33,823 nt of DNA from Tidjanibacter sp. GTDB lineage: Bacteria > Bacteroidota > Bacteroidia > Bacteroidales > Rikenellaceae. The position numbers and the translations under genes were made by a program. The stretch lies in assembly GCA_017936005.1 (NCBI GenBank), contig JAGBGK010000072.1:1-33823 (forward strand), written 5' to 3'. Shown here piece after piece: positions 1-7,844 of the stretch. The notes under the pieces are model-generated. The model worked only from the letters and a program-made list of their open reading frames with translations. It was not told the origin of the DNA and searched no databases. Within the stretch, counting starts at the first letter, position 1, and each line of letters starts with the position of its first letter.

Positions 1-20
1 CAAAATTCAAAATTCAAAAT
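1..20. repeat. AT-rich short tandem repeat at the window edge
   Basis: The first 20 bases are nearly three copies of the heptamer CAAAATT (the third ends in G). The array touches the window edge, so its true length is unknown. It is followed at once by a second heptamer array. No function can be assigned from sequence. Confidence 0.8.
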
Positions 21-22
21 GT

Positions 23-50
23 CGGTTGACGGTTGACGGTTGACGGTTGA
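23..50. repeat. Four tandem copies of CGGTTGA
   Basis: Four perfect head-to-tail copies of the heptamer CGGTTGA end 13 bases before the ATG of the glycerate kinase gene. An in-frame ATG at 19 is cut off by a TGA created by the repeat at 34-36, and the only longer in-frame start is the TTG at 40 inside the repeat. Seven-base units could gain or lose copies by slippage and shift the distance between an upstream promoter and the gene, but this is inference. Confidence 0.9.
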
Positions 51-63
51 CGATTTATTTATT

Positions 64-1203
64 ATGAAAAAGGTAACCATAGCGGTAGATTCGTTCAAGG
101 GCTCACTATCCTCTCGTGAGGTGGCCGAGGCGTTGGAGGCAGGCGTGAGGAGCGTGTGTCCCCACTGCGAGGTTTGCAAAGTGAGCATCGCCGATGGTGG
201 CGAGGGTACCGTCGAGGCCATTGTGGATAGTCTGGGTGGCGAAGTTGTGGAAATTTCCGTAACAGGTCCTCTCGGAGCACCCACGGTGGCACGCTATGGT
301 ATGGTTGCCGACAAGGGATTGGCAATTGTGGAGATGGCCTCCGCAAGCGGCCTACCACTACTCTCCCCCGAAGAGCGCAACCCAATGCTGACCTCCACAC
401 TCGGCACGGGCGAAATCATTGCCGATGCCATCCGTAGGGGGTGCCGCCGGTTTTTGGTGGGCATTGGCGGCAGTGCAACCAACGATGCAGGCATCGGTAT
501 GCTCCACGCCTTGGGCTATCGCTTTGTGGACAAGGATGGAGAGGTCGTTGAGCCTTGTGGTGGCAACCTCGCAAAGATTAGGACCATAGACCGCAGTGGC
601 GTAATGGAGGAGTTGGCCGAGTGTGAGTTCACGGTGGCCTGCGATGTTACCAACCCTCTCTATGGGCCCAACGGTGCGGCCTATGTCTATGCTCCCCAGA
701 AGGGTGCAACCCCACAGATGGTCGAACTGCTCGACGAGGGACTGCGTAACTTTGCCCACATTGTCAAACAACACAACGGACTTGACGTAGCCCCAATAGA
801 GGGTGCAGGTGCTGCGGGTGGCCTTGGTGCCGGCTTTGTGGCCCTGCTCGGAGCAAGACTCCAAAGGGGTATCGGTATGGTTATGGAGGCTCTCCAATTC
901 GACCGGCTGATTGAGGGTAGCGACCTTGTTATCACTGGCGAGGGCCGTGTGGACCGTCAGACCGTTATGGGCAAAGCACCCAGCGGAGTGTTGGAGGTAG
1001 CCTCGGCACAGGGTATCCCCGTGGTGGCCGTTGGTGGTGGTGTGGCGTGGTGCAAGGAGTTGGCCGAGAGTGGTTTTGCGGCCATACTGCCCATAGTGTC
1101 GGGCCCCATATCGTTGGAAGAGGCTATGCGCCCAGAGGTGGCAAGAGAAAACCTCACCCGCACGGCCACACAGATTGTGAAACTATTTACCACAAAACAA
1201 TAG
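64..1203 (+). CDS. Glycerate kinase, class II (GarK/GlxK family)
   Basis: A cytosolic kinase of 379 residues that phosphorylates D-glycerate with ATP; members of the GarK/GlxK family mostly make 2-phosphoglycerate, which feeds lower glycolysis. Family signatures are plain: DSFKGSLSS near residues 9-17, ADGGEGT near 46, TGE near 120, and GIGGSATNDAG near 137-147. The length matches the family. I chose the ATG at 64, which is followed by a typical MKKVTIAVDS start; the longer reading frame begins at a TTG inside the heptamer repeat and adds no conserved sequence. The permease gene begins 9 bases after its stop, so the two are probably co-transcribed. The function call is firm; the exact product (2- or 3-phosphoglycerate) is from family knowledge. 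Confidence 0.93.
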   Translation: MKKVTIAVDSFKGSLSSREVAEALEAGVRSVCPHCEVCKVSIADGGEGTVEAIVDSLGGEVVEISVTGPLGAPTVARYGMVADKGLAIVEMASASGLPLLSPEERNPMLTSTLGTGEIIADAIRRGCRRFLVGIGGSATNDAGIGMLHALGYRFVDKDGEVVEPCGGNLAKIRTIDRSGVMEELAECEFTVACDVTNPLYGPNGAAYVYAPQKGATPQMVELLDEGLRNFAHIVKQHNGLDVAPIEGAGAAGGLGAGFVALLGARLQRGIGMVMEALQFDRLIEGSDLVITGEGRVDRQTVMGKAPSGVLEVASAQGIPVVAVGGGVAWCKELAESGFAAILPIVSGPISLEEAMRPEVARENLTRTATQIVKLFTTKQ

Positions 1204-1212
1204 AACAATTTT

Positions 1213-2472
1213 ATGATGAGTGCCATTGGTGCATTGGTGGGCCTTGGGGTCGCCATTGTGCTTATTATTCGCAAAGTATCGCCCGTGTATAGCCTGCTTT
1301 TGGGCGCATTGGTGGGCGGTCTGCTCGGTGGGCTGGGGCTCGAATCCACAGCATCAACAATGGTGAGTGGTGTGAAGGACATCACTCCTGCTATTGTGAG
1401 GATTTTGGCCGCCGGAGTGCTTTCGGGCGTGCTGATTAAGAGTGGTGCAGCGGAGAGCATCTCCCACACCATTGTCAGCAAACTCGGCCAAAAACACATC
1501 TACTTGGCTCTTGCCCTATCGGTGATGTTGCTGACAGCCGTGGGCGTATTCATCGACGTTGCCGTCATCACCGTAGCCCCCGTGGCCATAATGATTGGCC
1601 AAAAGGTGGGCGCATCCCGACTGAAAATTCTGCTTGCAATGGTGGGCGGTGGCAAGTGTGGCAACATCATCTCGCCCAACCCAAACACCATCATCGCTGC
1701 CGAAAATATGGATGCTCCTCTTTCGTCGGTTATGGGCGCAGGAGTGCTTCCCGCCATTGTAGGCCTGCTGGTAACAATCTACCTCATCATCCCCCTGATG
1801 CCCAACAAAGACCTCTATACGAAAGAGGCTATTAGGGAACAGTGTGGAGATGGCGGCAAAAAGCTACCCTCGTTTTGGGCAAGCATTGCAGGTCCTCTGG
1901 TAGCCATCGTGCTTCTCTCGCTGAGGCCCCTTGCAGGCGTTGTTGTCGACCCTCTGATTGCGCTCCCCGTGGGCGGAATAGTGGGTATTCTGACCACAAG
2001 GACGTGGAGCAACGCGGGCGAAAGCGTGAAGTATGGCTTGGAGAAGATGTCGGTGGTGGCAGTGCTGTTGGTTGGCACGGGAGCCATTGCGGGCATCATC
2101 AAGGCTTCGGCACTCACCGATATGCTCATCTCGCTGATGGGTAGTGGCGAGGGCGGACGAGTATTGCTTGCACCCCTGTCGGGCGCACTGATGTCGGCAG
2201 CCACAGCCTCCACCACAGCAGGTGCCACGGTAGCTTCGGCTTCGTTTGGCAGTGCCATTCTCTCTTCGGGCGTGAGTGCCGTGTGGGGTGCTGCGATGAT
2301 TAACGCCGGTGCCACAGTGTTGGACCACCTACCCCACGGCTCGTTCTTCCACGCCACGGGAGGCTCGGTGGAGATGGGCATCAAGGAGCGACTGAGGCTC
2401 ATACCCTACGAATCGTTAGTGGGTTTGGTGCTTACGCTCTGCTCGGTAGTAACCTACCTACTCATAGCATAA
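1213..2472 (+). CDS. GntP-family permease, probably for glycerate or a related sugar acid
   Basis: An inner-membrane transporter of 419 residues, built almost wholly of hydrophobic segments separated by short glycine-rich loops. It resembles the GntP (gluconate:H+ symporter) family, including the conserved central segment with GGGKCGNIISPNPNTI near residues 141-156. It follows the glycerate kinase gene by 9 bases and ends 20 bases before a strong terminator, so the pair looks like a complete import-and-phosphorylate unit. Family knowledge gives gluconate and other sugar acids as substrates; glycerate is inferred from the neighbour. The start is the first of two adjacent ATG codons; the second would remove one residue. 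Confidence 0.85.
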   Translation: MMSAIGALVGLGVAIVLIIRKVSPVYSLLLGALVGGLLGGLGLESTASTMVSGVKDITPAIVRILAAGVLSGVLIKSGAAESISHTIVSKLGQKHIYLALALSVMLLTAVGVFIDVAVITVAPVAIMIGQKVGASRLKILLAMVGGGKCGNIISPNPNTIIAAENMDAPLSSVMGAGVLPAIVGLLVTIYLIIPLMPNKDLYTKEAIREQCGDGGKKLPSFWASIAGPLVAIVLLSLRPLAGVVVDPLIALPVGGIVGILTTRTWSNAGESVKYGLEKMSVVAVLLVGTGAIAGIIKASALTDMLISLMGSGEGGRVLLAPLSGALMSAATASTTAGATVASASFGSAILSSGVSAVWGAAMINAGATVLDHLPHGSFFHATGGSVEMGIKERLRLIPYESLVGLVLTLCSVVTYLLIA

Positions 2473-2492
2473 CACCACACATCATACACAGT

Positions 2493-2527
2493 AAAGCCCC
2501 GAAGTTTTTTGAAACTTCGGGGCTTTT
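2493..2527. terminator. Strong bidirectional hairpin terminator between convergent genes
   Basis: A perfect 15-bp stem (2493-2507 with 2512-2526) with a 4-base loop and a GC-rich core. The outer arm ends in runs of T on both strands, so it can end the kinase-permease transcript from the left and the GH13 transcript (stop at 2547) from the right. Confidence 0.9.
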
Positions 2528-2546
2528 CTATATGTATTGCTTGTTC

Positions 2547-3938
2547 CTATTTTGCCAGAAGCATAAAGCCCCAGCCTGCAAGCTCTACAACATCGCCGGC
2601 TTTGAAGGTTTTTGCCTCACCACAAGCGCAGTTGTAATCGCCGGCCTCTGCCTCGGTGAGAGTAACGGTGGTGGGCTCTGCCGAGAAGTTGAACAAGCAC
2701 AACACGGTGTTGTCCTCCTTGGTGCGAGTGAATGCCAACACATTCTCGCCTACACCCTCAACAAACTTCACAGGTGCTACATTCTCACCCGCAGCCAAAG
2801 CCTTATTTGCGTGGCGGAACGAGCAGAGTGTGCGGTAGAAGTCGCGGTACTCCTTGCCATACTCCAAATCCACGAGCTCCACAATTGAGTCCTTCTCGAA
2901 GAACTGCAAGCGGCGGTTCAGAGCAATCTCCTGACCGGTGTAGATGAGTGGCTGCGACTTGGGCAAAACAAATGTGAGGGCTGCGAAGGTCTTGTGTGCA
3001 TCGCCCATACGCTCAAACTCGGTACCAGCCCACGAGTTCTCGTCGTGGTTGGAGGTAAACATCAGGCGCATAGCAGGAGCAGGATACTTCACATCATCAC
3101 GCTCCAAATACTCTTTGAGGTCCTTAACCCCCTTTGCTTTGGTCTTGATGGTACCATCGCCAGCCACATTCTTGGTCTCGCTACCACCCTTTGCCATAGC
3201 GTTGAAGATGTGGTGGAGCTCCCAAGCATAGGTGGCCTCAAAGCCTGCCTCGTGCAACCACTCATCTTCACCCTCGGCCAAGAGATAGACGTCGGGGTTA
3301 ATCTTGCGAACTTCCTCCCAAGCACCCTTCCAGAAGTCGGCAGGTATCTGCATAGCAACATCGCAACGATAGCCGTCAACACCCTTCTCAATCCAGAATT
3401 TCAGAGCGTCCAACATTGCCGCACGCATATCCTCGTTCTTGTAATTGAGTTTTGCGATGTCGGTCCAGTCGTACTCCACAATGGGAAGGCCCGTCTTTTC
3501 GTTCAAAACGTACCAATCTTTCTTACCCTCTTTCCACCAATTAGCATCTCGCGAAGTGTGGTTTGCGACCCAGTCGATGATGACTTTCAGGCCGAGGTCG
3601 TGAGCGGTAGCAAGGAAATGGTCGAAATCTTCCATAGTACCAAACTCGGGGTTAATGGCCTTGTAGTCGATGATGGAGTAGTAGGAACCGAGTGTACCCT
3701 TACGGCCATCAACGCCAATGGGGCTGATGGGCATCAACCACACGATGTCCACACCCATTGCTTTAAGTTCGGGTAGATACTGCTCTGCTGCTGCGAAGGT
3801 ACCCTCCTTGGTTGCCTGACGAACATTGAGCTCATAGACTACCGAATTGTACTTGTCGAAGGCAGGAGCCTCCTTTTGGTTGCAAGAGCAACCCACCAAA
3901 GTCGCAACAAGAGCGACCAATGCGAATAGTTTTTTCAT
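2547..3938 (-). CDS. GH13 alpha-amylase-family glycoside hydrolase, lipoprotein
   Basis: A 463-residue alpha-glucan hydrolase. A lipoprotein signal ends in LVGC with Cys17, so it should be anchored in the envelope. The catalytic (beta/alpha)8 barrel of family GH13 is recognisable from about residue 30: IIDWVANHTS (120-129), GYRCDVA with nucleophile Asp193, LLAE with acid/base Glu222, and TSNHDEN with Asp299. A short beta domain follows at about 390-463. It starts 19 bases after the stop of the larger GH13 gene, so the two form one transcript. Within GH13 it could be an alpha-amylase, a cyclomaltodextrinase-like enzyme or a glucosidase; the sequence does not settle which. Confidence 0.9.
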   Translation of the reverse strand: MKKLFALVALVATLVGCSCNQKEAPAFDKYNSVVYELNVRQATKEGTFAAAEQYLPELKAMGVDIVWLMPISPIGVDGRKGTLGSYYSIIDYKAINPEFGTMEDFDHFLATAHDLGLKVIIDWVANHTSRDANWWKEGKKDWYVLNEKTGLPIVEYDWTDIAKLNYKNEDMRAAMLDALKFWIEKGVDGYRCDVAMQIPADFWKGAWEEVRKINPDVYLLAEGEDEWLHEAGFEATYAWELHHIFNAMAKGGSETKNVAGDGTIKTKAKGVKDLKEYLERDDVKYPAPAMRLMFTSNHDENSWAGTEFERMGDAHKTFAALTFVLPKSQPLIYTGQEIALNRRLQFFEKDSIVELVDLEYGKEYRDFYRTLCSFRHANKALAAGENVAPVKFVEGVGENVLAFTRTKEDNTVLCLFNFSAEPTTVTLTEAEAGDYNCACGEAKTFKAGDVVELAGWGFMLLAK

Positions 3939-3957
3939 AGTGTATTTATCGTTTAGA

Positions 3958-6084
3958 TTACTTGTTTACAATAACATAGCCATAGGCGGGGATGTTTAGG
4001 CTAATGTTGCCACCCACAAGGGTAGCCTCTCCACCCTCTGCTGCCAGAGCCACCTCGGCACTCTTGGCCTCAAAGCCCTCAGGCATAGCCACCTCAACCT
4101 TGCGAGCCTCGGGGCGAATGTTGAGAGCCACCACAGCCCATTGGCCCATATAGTGGCGCAGGAATACCAACACATCGTCGTCAACGTGGAGCGTGCGGTA
4201 GTCGCCATACATCAGAGGCATCGAGGCACGGCGGTACTTAAACATCGCTTTGGTTGCCGCAAGTTCCTTCTGCTGGAACTCGTTGTAGCCATCAAACTCC
4301 ATCATATAGCGGTTGTCGGGGTCGTTGGCACCGGGGATACCATACTCGTCGCCCTGATAGACACAAGGCACACCGGGAACGGTGGAGATGAGAGCCTTCA
4401 AGAGCGACAGACGGGCATAGCCCTTCACATTGTCGCCCACACCCACCTTGCGGTGCCAGCCCTCGGCCTTATCGTCGGGGCACCACAGCGACATATCGCC
4501 ACCGGCCAACGACAAGAAGCGGGGTTTGTCGTGGTTGCCTGTGATGTTACCCATCGTGTGGTGGGAGCCATAGGCAGCCTCCGACTCCTCAATGACGCTT
4601 GCGATATCACGCATCGAACGGCTCTCGTCCACAATCACATCACGCGAGGTGTGATAGAGGTTGAAGTCGAACTGTGCGTCAATCATACCACTCTTCACAT
4701 AGGAGCCAATGAGTTCAATATCGCCATAGGTTTCGCCAATCTGCCAGAGGTTGCGGTTGGGCATTGAGGACTTCATCTTGTGGGTGAGCATACGCCAATA
4801 GTTCAGCGGAATGTGTTTGCAAGCATCGTGGCGGAAGCCGTCGAAGTCGAACTTACGCACCCAGTGGAGTGCCGAGTCGGTCATAGGCTCACACACCTCA
4901 TCACGGCGAGTGTCGAGGGTGGGTATGTGCTCGTCAAACCACGTCGTGAGGCGTGTTTCGCCATCCCAAAGGCCGATGTTCTTACGGCCATCGGGCAACA
5001 TCAACTCGGTGGTCCAATCGGGGTGCTCTTGGAGTACGGGAGAGTTGATGTGGAGGTGGTTGGCCACATAGTCGAGAATCACATTCATCTCGCCCTTGTG
5101 GGCCGCAGCAAGCATTGTGTGAAGCTCCTCTTCGGTACCGAAACGCTTGTCGACAACGGTGCTGAAAATGGGCCAATAGCCGTGGTAGCCCGAGAACTTG
5201 GTGTCGGGATTGCGGTTCTGTCCCCACGCATCGTAGGGGTTTTGTGTGATGGGCGAAATCCAGATGGTCGTAATGCCGAGGTCGGTGAAGAAGCCGTCCT
5301 CAATCTTCTGGGTGATACCCACAATGTCGCCACCCTGATAGTCGACCTTGTCCAACACCTCGGGCGAGTTGATTTTCCAATCGTTAGCAGTTGTACCGTT
5401 GTTGAAACGGTCAATCATCAGCGAGTAGAGAATCTGCGACTGGAAGTCCTGACGGGTGATATCCTCTGCGTCCACCACCACTTTGCCATACTCCAAGGGG
5501 AGAAGCACGTCGTTGAAACGTCCCTCCTCCGAGGCGGCAAAGACACGCACCTGCGAACGCTGGTGCTTTTTGGCCACTTTGGGGATGGTAACCTCCACAA
5601 TGTTGCCCTTAATCTCCACTTTGTCAATGACCTCATTCTGCCACATAGCCACAGCCTCCACTACGGGTTTGGATGCAACGATGGTAACAACCCCACCCTT
5701 CACCTCGGTGGATGACATATAACTACCTTTGGTGTCACGCTCGCCACCGAGCACAACGATTGAAAGTTTGTCCCAATCGTGCCACACATCAATAGTCGTT
5801 ACAAGTGGGCCACCCTGTGCGGTGATTTCAAACTGCTCCAAATTGTCGGTAAGGGGTGTCAGTTGAAGACGCTCGTCGCCACAAGCGAGAGTTGTTGCTC
5901 CCTCCCATTGGGGATAGTAGTCCGTGAGGAAGTGGGTTGTGGTACCCTCCTTAACGGTAAGAGGTATTACCGAGGAGCCGTTACCCAACTCAAATTCTTG
6001 ATTGGGAGTGCACCCTACAAGCGTGAGTGTTGCCAGCGACACTACTGCCGCCAACAAAACATTAAACAAAGATTTGATTTTCAT
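3958..6084 (-). CDS. GH13 hydrolase with N-terminal beta-sandwich region, lipoprotein (cyclomaltodextrinase/neopullulanase-like)
   Basis: A 708-residue lipoprotein (lipobox LVGC, Cys25). Residues 30-205 are beta-rich and lie ahead of the barrel, as in cyclomaltodextrinase- and neopullulanase-type GH13 enzymes. The barrel starts near 217 (YSLMIDRFNNG) and keeps the calcium/substrate region ILDYVANH (336-343), the nucleophile Asp420 in GFRHD, the acid/base Glu451 in QIGETYG, and Asp519 in GNHDKPR. A C-terminal beta domain closes the protein. It is the first gene of a two-gene GH13 transcript and has a good promoter at 6161-6193. It probably hydrolyses alpha-glucans such as starch or maltodextrins at the outer membrane or in the periplasm. 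No SusC/D pair accompanies this module here. Confidence 0.9.
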   Translation of the reverse strand: MKIKSLFNVLLAAVVSLATLTLVGCTPNQEFELGNGSSVIPLTVKEGTTTHFLTDYYPQWEGATTLACGDERLQLTPLTDNLEQFEITAQGGPLVTTIDVWHDWDKLSIVVLGGERDTKGSYMSSTEVKGGVVTIVASKPVVEAVAMWQNEVIDKVEIKGNIVEVTIPKVAKKHQRSQVRVFAASEEGRFNDVLLPLEYGKVVVDAEDITRQDFQSQILYSLMIDRFNNGTTANDWKINSPEVLDKVDYQGGDIVGITQKIEDGFFTDLGITTIWISPITQNPYDAWGQNRNPDTKFSGYHGYWPIFSTVVDKRFGTEEELHTMLAAAHKGEMNVILDYVANHLHINSPVLQEHPDWTTELMLPDGRKNIGLWDGETRLTTWFDEHIPTLDTRRDEVCEPMTDSALHWVRKFDFDGFRHDACKHIPLNYWRMLTHKMKSSMPNRNLWQIGETYGDIELIGSYVKSGMIDAQFDFNLYHTSRDVIVDESRSMRDIASVIEESEAAYGSHHTMGNITGNHDKPRFLSLAGGDMSLWCPDDKAEGWHRKVGVGDNVKGYARLSLLKALISTVPGVPCVYQGDEYGIPGANDPDNRYMMEFDGYNEFQQKELAATKAMFKYRRASMPLMYGDYRTLHVDDDVLVFLRHYMGQWAVVALNIRPEARKVEVAMPEGFEAKSAEVALAAEGGEATLVGGNISLNIPAYGYVIVNK

Positions 6085-6160
6085 ATTATTAATCTTTATG
6101 ATATATTACATCTCTCTCGCGCAAACCCCAAGATTGCCACCATCTGGGCTTGCTATCAGG

Positions 6161-6193
6161 CAAAGATACGAATTAAAAAACGAATTAAACAAA
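6161..6193 (-). promoter_or_regulatory. Bacteroides-type promoter for the GH13 pair
   Basis: Read on the - strand, TTTG (6193-6190), a 21-base spacer and TATCTTTG (6168-6161) match the Bacteroides primary sigma consensus TTTG-N19-21-TAnnTTTG. It lies 77 bases before the start codon of the 708-residue GH13 gene, leaving an untranslated leader of roughly 70 bases. Confidence 0.75.
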
Positions 6194-6330
6194 CATAGCA
6201 CAAAATGTGGGAAAACAAATATGACTACCTGGTTAGGTCCCCACACTACACCATTGATCCCATAGGCTCAACCAACACTCATCCGTTCCTATGAGTTTCC
6301 ACAAAATTATGTGCAAAGAGTAGAGGGAAT

Positions 6331-6363
6331 TTTGATTAGATAATGTAATAAATACTATCTTTG
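6331..6363 (+). promoter_or_regulatory. Bacteroides-type promoter for the aldose epimerase gene
   Basis: TTTG (6331-6334), a 21-base spacer and TATCTTTG (6356-6363) match the Bacteroides promoter consensus. The epimerase ATG lies at 6388, so the leader is short. The promoter diverges from the one driving the GH13 genes, with about 135 bp between the two cores. Confidence 0.75.
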
Positions 6364-6387
6364 TGTGTGAGAAAACAATAAAACAAA

Positions 6388-7512
6388 ATGAAAAAACTAC
6401 TACTCCTTGTGGCTACCATCGCCACCTTGTGCGCCTGCTCGCAGCAGCAAACTCTTCCACTCCTCAATAAGGCCGACTTTGAGGCCACTGTGGACGGAAA
6501 GCAAACCTCGCTCTACACCCTCAAAGGTGGTAATCTCGTGATGCAGGTTACCAACTTTGGTGGCCGTGTGGTAACCCTCTGGACACCCGACAGGGAGGGT
6601 GTGATGGAGGACATCGTGTTGGGCTACAACAATATCGACACCTATATCAACAACCCCGGTGAGCGTTTCTTGGGTGCTTGTGTAGGCGTGGTTGCCAACC
6701 GCATCGGCGAGGGCTGTTTCACCCTCAATGGCAAAACCTACACCACTCCGCAGAACAACAACGGACAGACTCTCCACGGAGGTTTAAAGGGAGTGGATAT
6801 GGTTGTGTGGGATGTGGTTGAGGTGAGCGACAACAGCATCACTCTGCACCTGCTGGCTGCCGATGGCGAGGAGGGATTTCCTGCCAATAGGGATATTACG
6901 ATGACCTACACCCTCACCGAGCAGGACGAGTTCCGTGTGGACTACCTCATCACCACCGATGCACCCGCACTTGTGAACATCTCGCACCACTCCTTCTTCA
7001 ACCTCAAAGGCGAGGGTAACGGCACCATTTTGGACCACGTTTTGACCATCGATGCCGACCACGTTACTCCCACCAACGAGTGGCTTATTCCCACAGGCGA
7101 GGTGGCTGCTGTGGAGGGTACCCCCTACGATTTCCGTCAACCACACACCATTGGCGAGCGTATCGACACCCCCAACGAGCAACTCACTTTCGGAAAGGGC
7201 TATGATGCCAACTGGTGCCTCAATCGTGCAGACGATGGCACGGTGCAGAGCGTGGCCACACTCTATTGCCCCTCCAATGGTCGCTATATGGAGGTGCTGA
7301 CCGACCAAGTGGGTTTGCAGTTCTACTCGGGCAACTTCTTCGATGGTACCACCACGGGTAAGTATGGCCGCACGTTGGACTTCCGAGAGTCGGTGGCACT
7401 CGAAACCCAAAAATGGCCCGACGGTATCAACCACCCCAACTTTCCGTCGATTGTACTCAACCCCACCGAACAGTACACCCACACCTGTATCTACCGCTTC
7501 TCGACAAAGTAG
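6388..7512 (+). CDS. galM: Aldose 1-epimerase (mutarotase), lipoprotein
   Basis: A 374-residue enzyme that interconverts the alpha and beta anomers of aldoses such as glucose and galactose. Family features are clear: NGQTLHGG with His120, ISHHSFFNL with catalytic His191, and a glutamate at 329 in the ALET stretch followed by PDGINHPNFPS. Unlike cytosolic GalM proteins, it begins with a lipoprotein signal (LCAC, Cys17), so it should act in the envelope. The divergent GH13 pair would release alpha-anomeric maltooligosaccharides or glucose, so an envelope mutarotase fits that setting. It has its own promoter and a downstream hairpin at 7592-7628. Confidence 0.92.
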   Translation: MKKLLLLVATIATLCACSQQQTLPLLNKADFEATVDGKQTSLYTLKGGNLVMQVTNFGGRVVTLWTPDREGVMEDIVLGYNNIDTYINNPGERFLGACVGVVANRIGEGCFTLNGKTYTTPQNNNGQTLHGGLKGVDMVVWDVVEVSDNSITLHLLAADGEEGFPANRDITMTYTLTEQDEFRVDYLITTDAPALVNISHHSFFNLKGEGNGTILDHVLTIDADHVTPTNEWLIPTGEVAAVEGTPYDFRQPHTIGERIDTPNEQLTFGKGYDANWCLNRADDGTVQSVATLYCPSNGRYMEVLTDQVGLQFYSGNFFDGTTTGKYGRTLDFRESVALETQKWPDGINHPNFPSIVLNPTEQYTHTCIYRFSTK

Positions 7513-7591
7513 AGCGGTAGTTGGTTTGAAGGTGTGAGCGAAAACCCACCCTTAAAAGTACCAATCACGGATATAAATCACGAGTACAAAA

Positions 7592-7628
7592 CACAAATAA
7601 GGGACAGTATGACTGTCCCTTATTTGTG
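7592..7628 (+). terminator. Hairpin terminator after the epimerase gene
   Basis: A perfect 17-bp stem (7592-7608 with 7612-7628) and a 3-base loop lie 79 bases after the epimerase stop. The descending arm is T-rich but there is no long T tract after it. The last three bases of the stem are also the first bases of the GTGATCCCGGCGGG repeat. The rest of the 7513-7844 gap holds this hairpin, the repeat element and a second terminator for the opposite strand; I see no gene in it. Confidence 0.75.
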
Positions 7629-7721
7629 ATCCCGGCGGGGAAGGTGTTTACTTCGGTTATATGCGAAGCATCAAAGCATTGCAGAATAATTCACATCGGC
7701 ACTCACACAACACTCACTGAT
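7626..7721 (+). repeat. Intergenic repeat element, copy A
   Basis: Two short blocks recur at 33652-33731 in the same order and orientation: GTGATCCCGGCGGG (7626-7639, identical) and a 21-mer at 7701-7721 ending in CACTCACTGAT (18 of 21 identical by my count). The sequence between them differs in length and is only loosely similar. The first block is largely palindromic. Each copy lies about 115 bases after the stop of the last gene of a + strand unit and just after a hairpin. Confidence 0.7.
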
Positions 7722-7793
7722 TTTTATACACGACCACATATTTTGACTCGACCAACAAATCGTCCACACACCAAAAGCCGACTAAACAAAAAT

Positions 7794-7826
7794 AACACAG
7801 CCAAAGGGAATCCCTTCAGCTGTGTT
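7794..7826 (-). terminator. Terminator of the PUL operon
   Basis: On the - strand, arms AACACAGC (7826-7819) and GCTGTGTT (7801-7794) enclose an inner 5-bp stem with a 2x2 mismatch, and a T-rich run (ATTTTTG) follows. It lies 18 bases beyond the stop of the last PUL gene. Confidence 0.8.
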
Positions 7827-7844
7827 TTCTACTATATCCAATAG

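Noticed and set aside
358-897. A 179-codon frame antisense to glycerate kinase
   Set aside because: Lies wholly inside a clear gene on the other strand and shows no family pattern.
6265-6300. CATAGG...CCTATG inverted repeat between the divergent promoters as an operator
   Set aside because: The arms are only six bases with a loop of about 20 bases, which is expected by chance in a region of this size.
7626-7844. A 72-codon frame starting inside the repeat after the epimerase gene
   Set aside because: It runs across the repeat and the opposite-strand terminator, and its composition is that of noncoding DNA.
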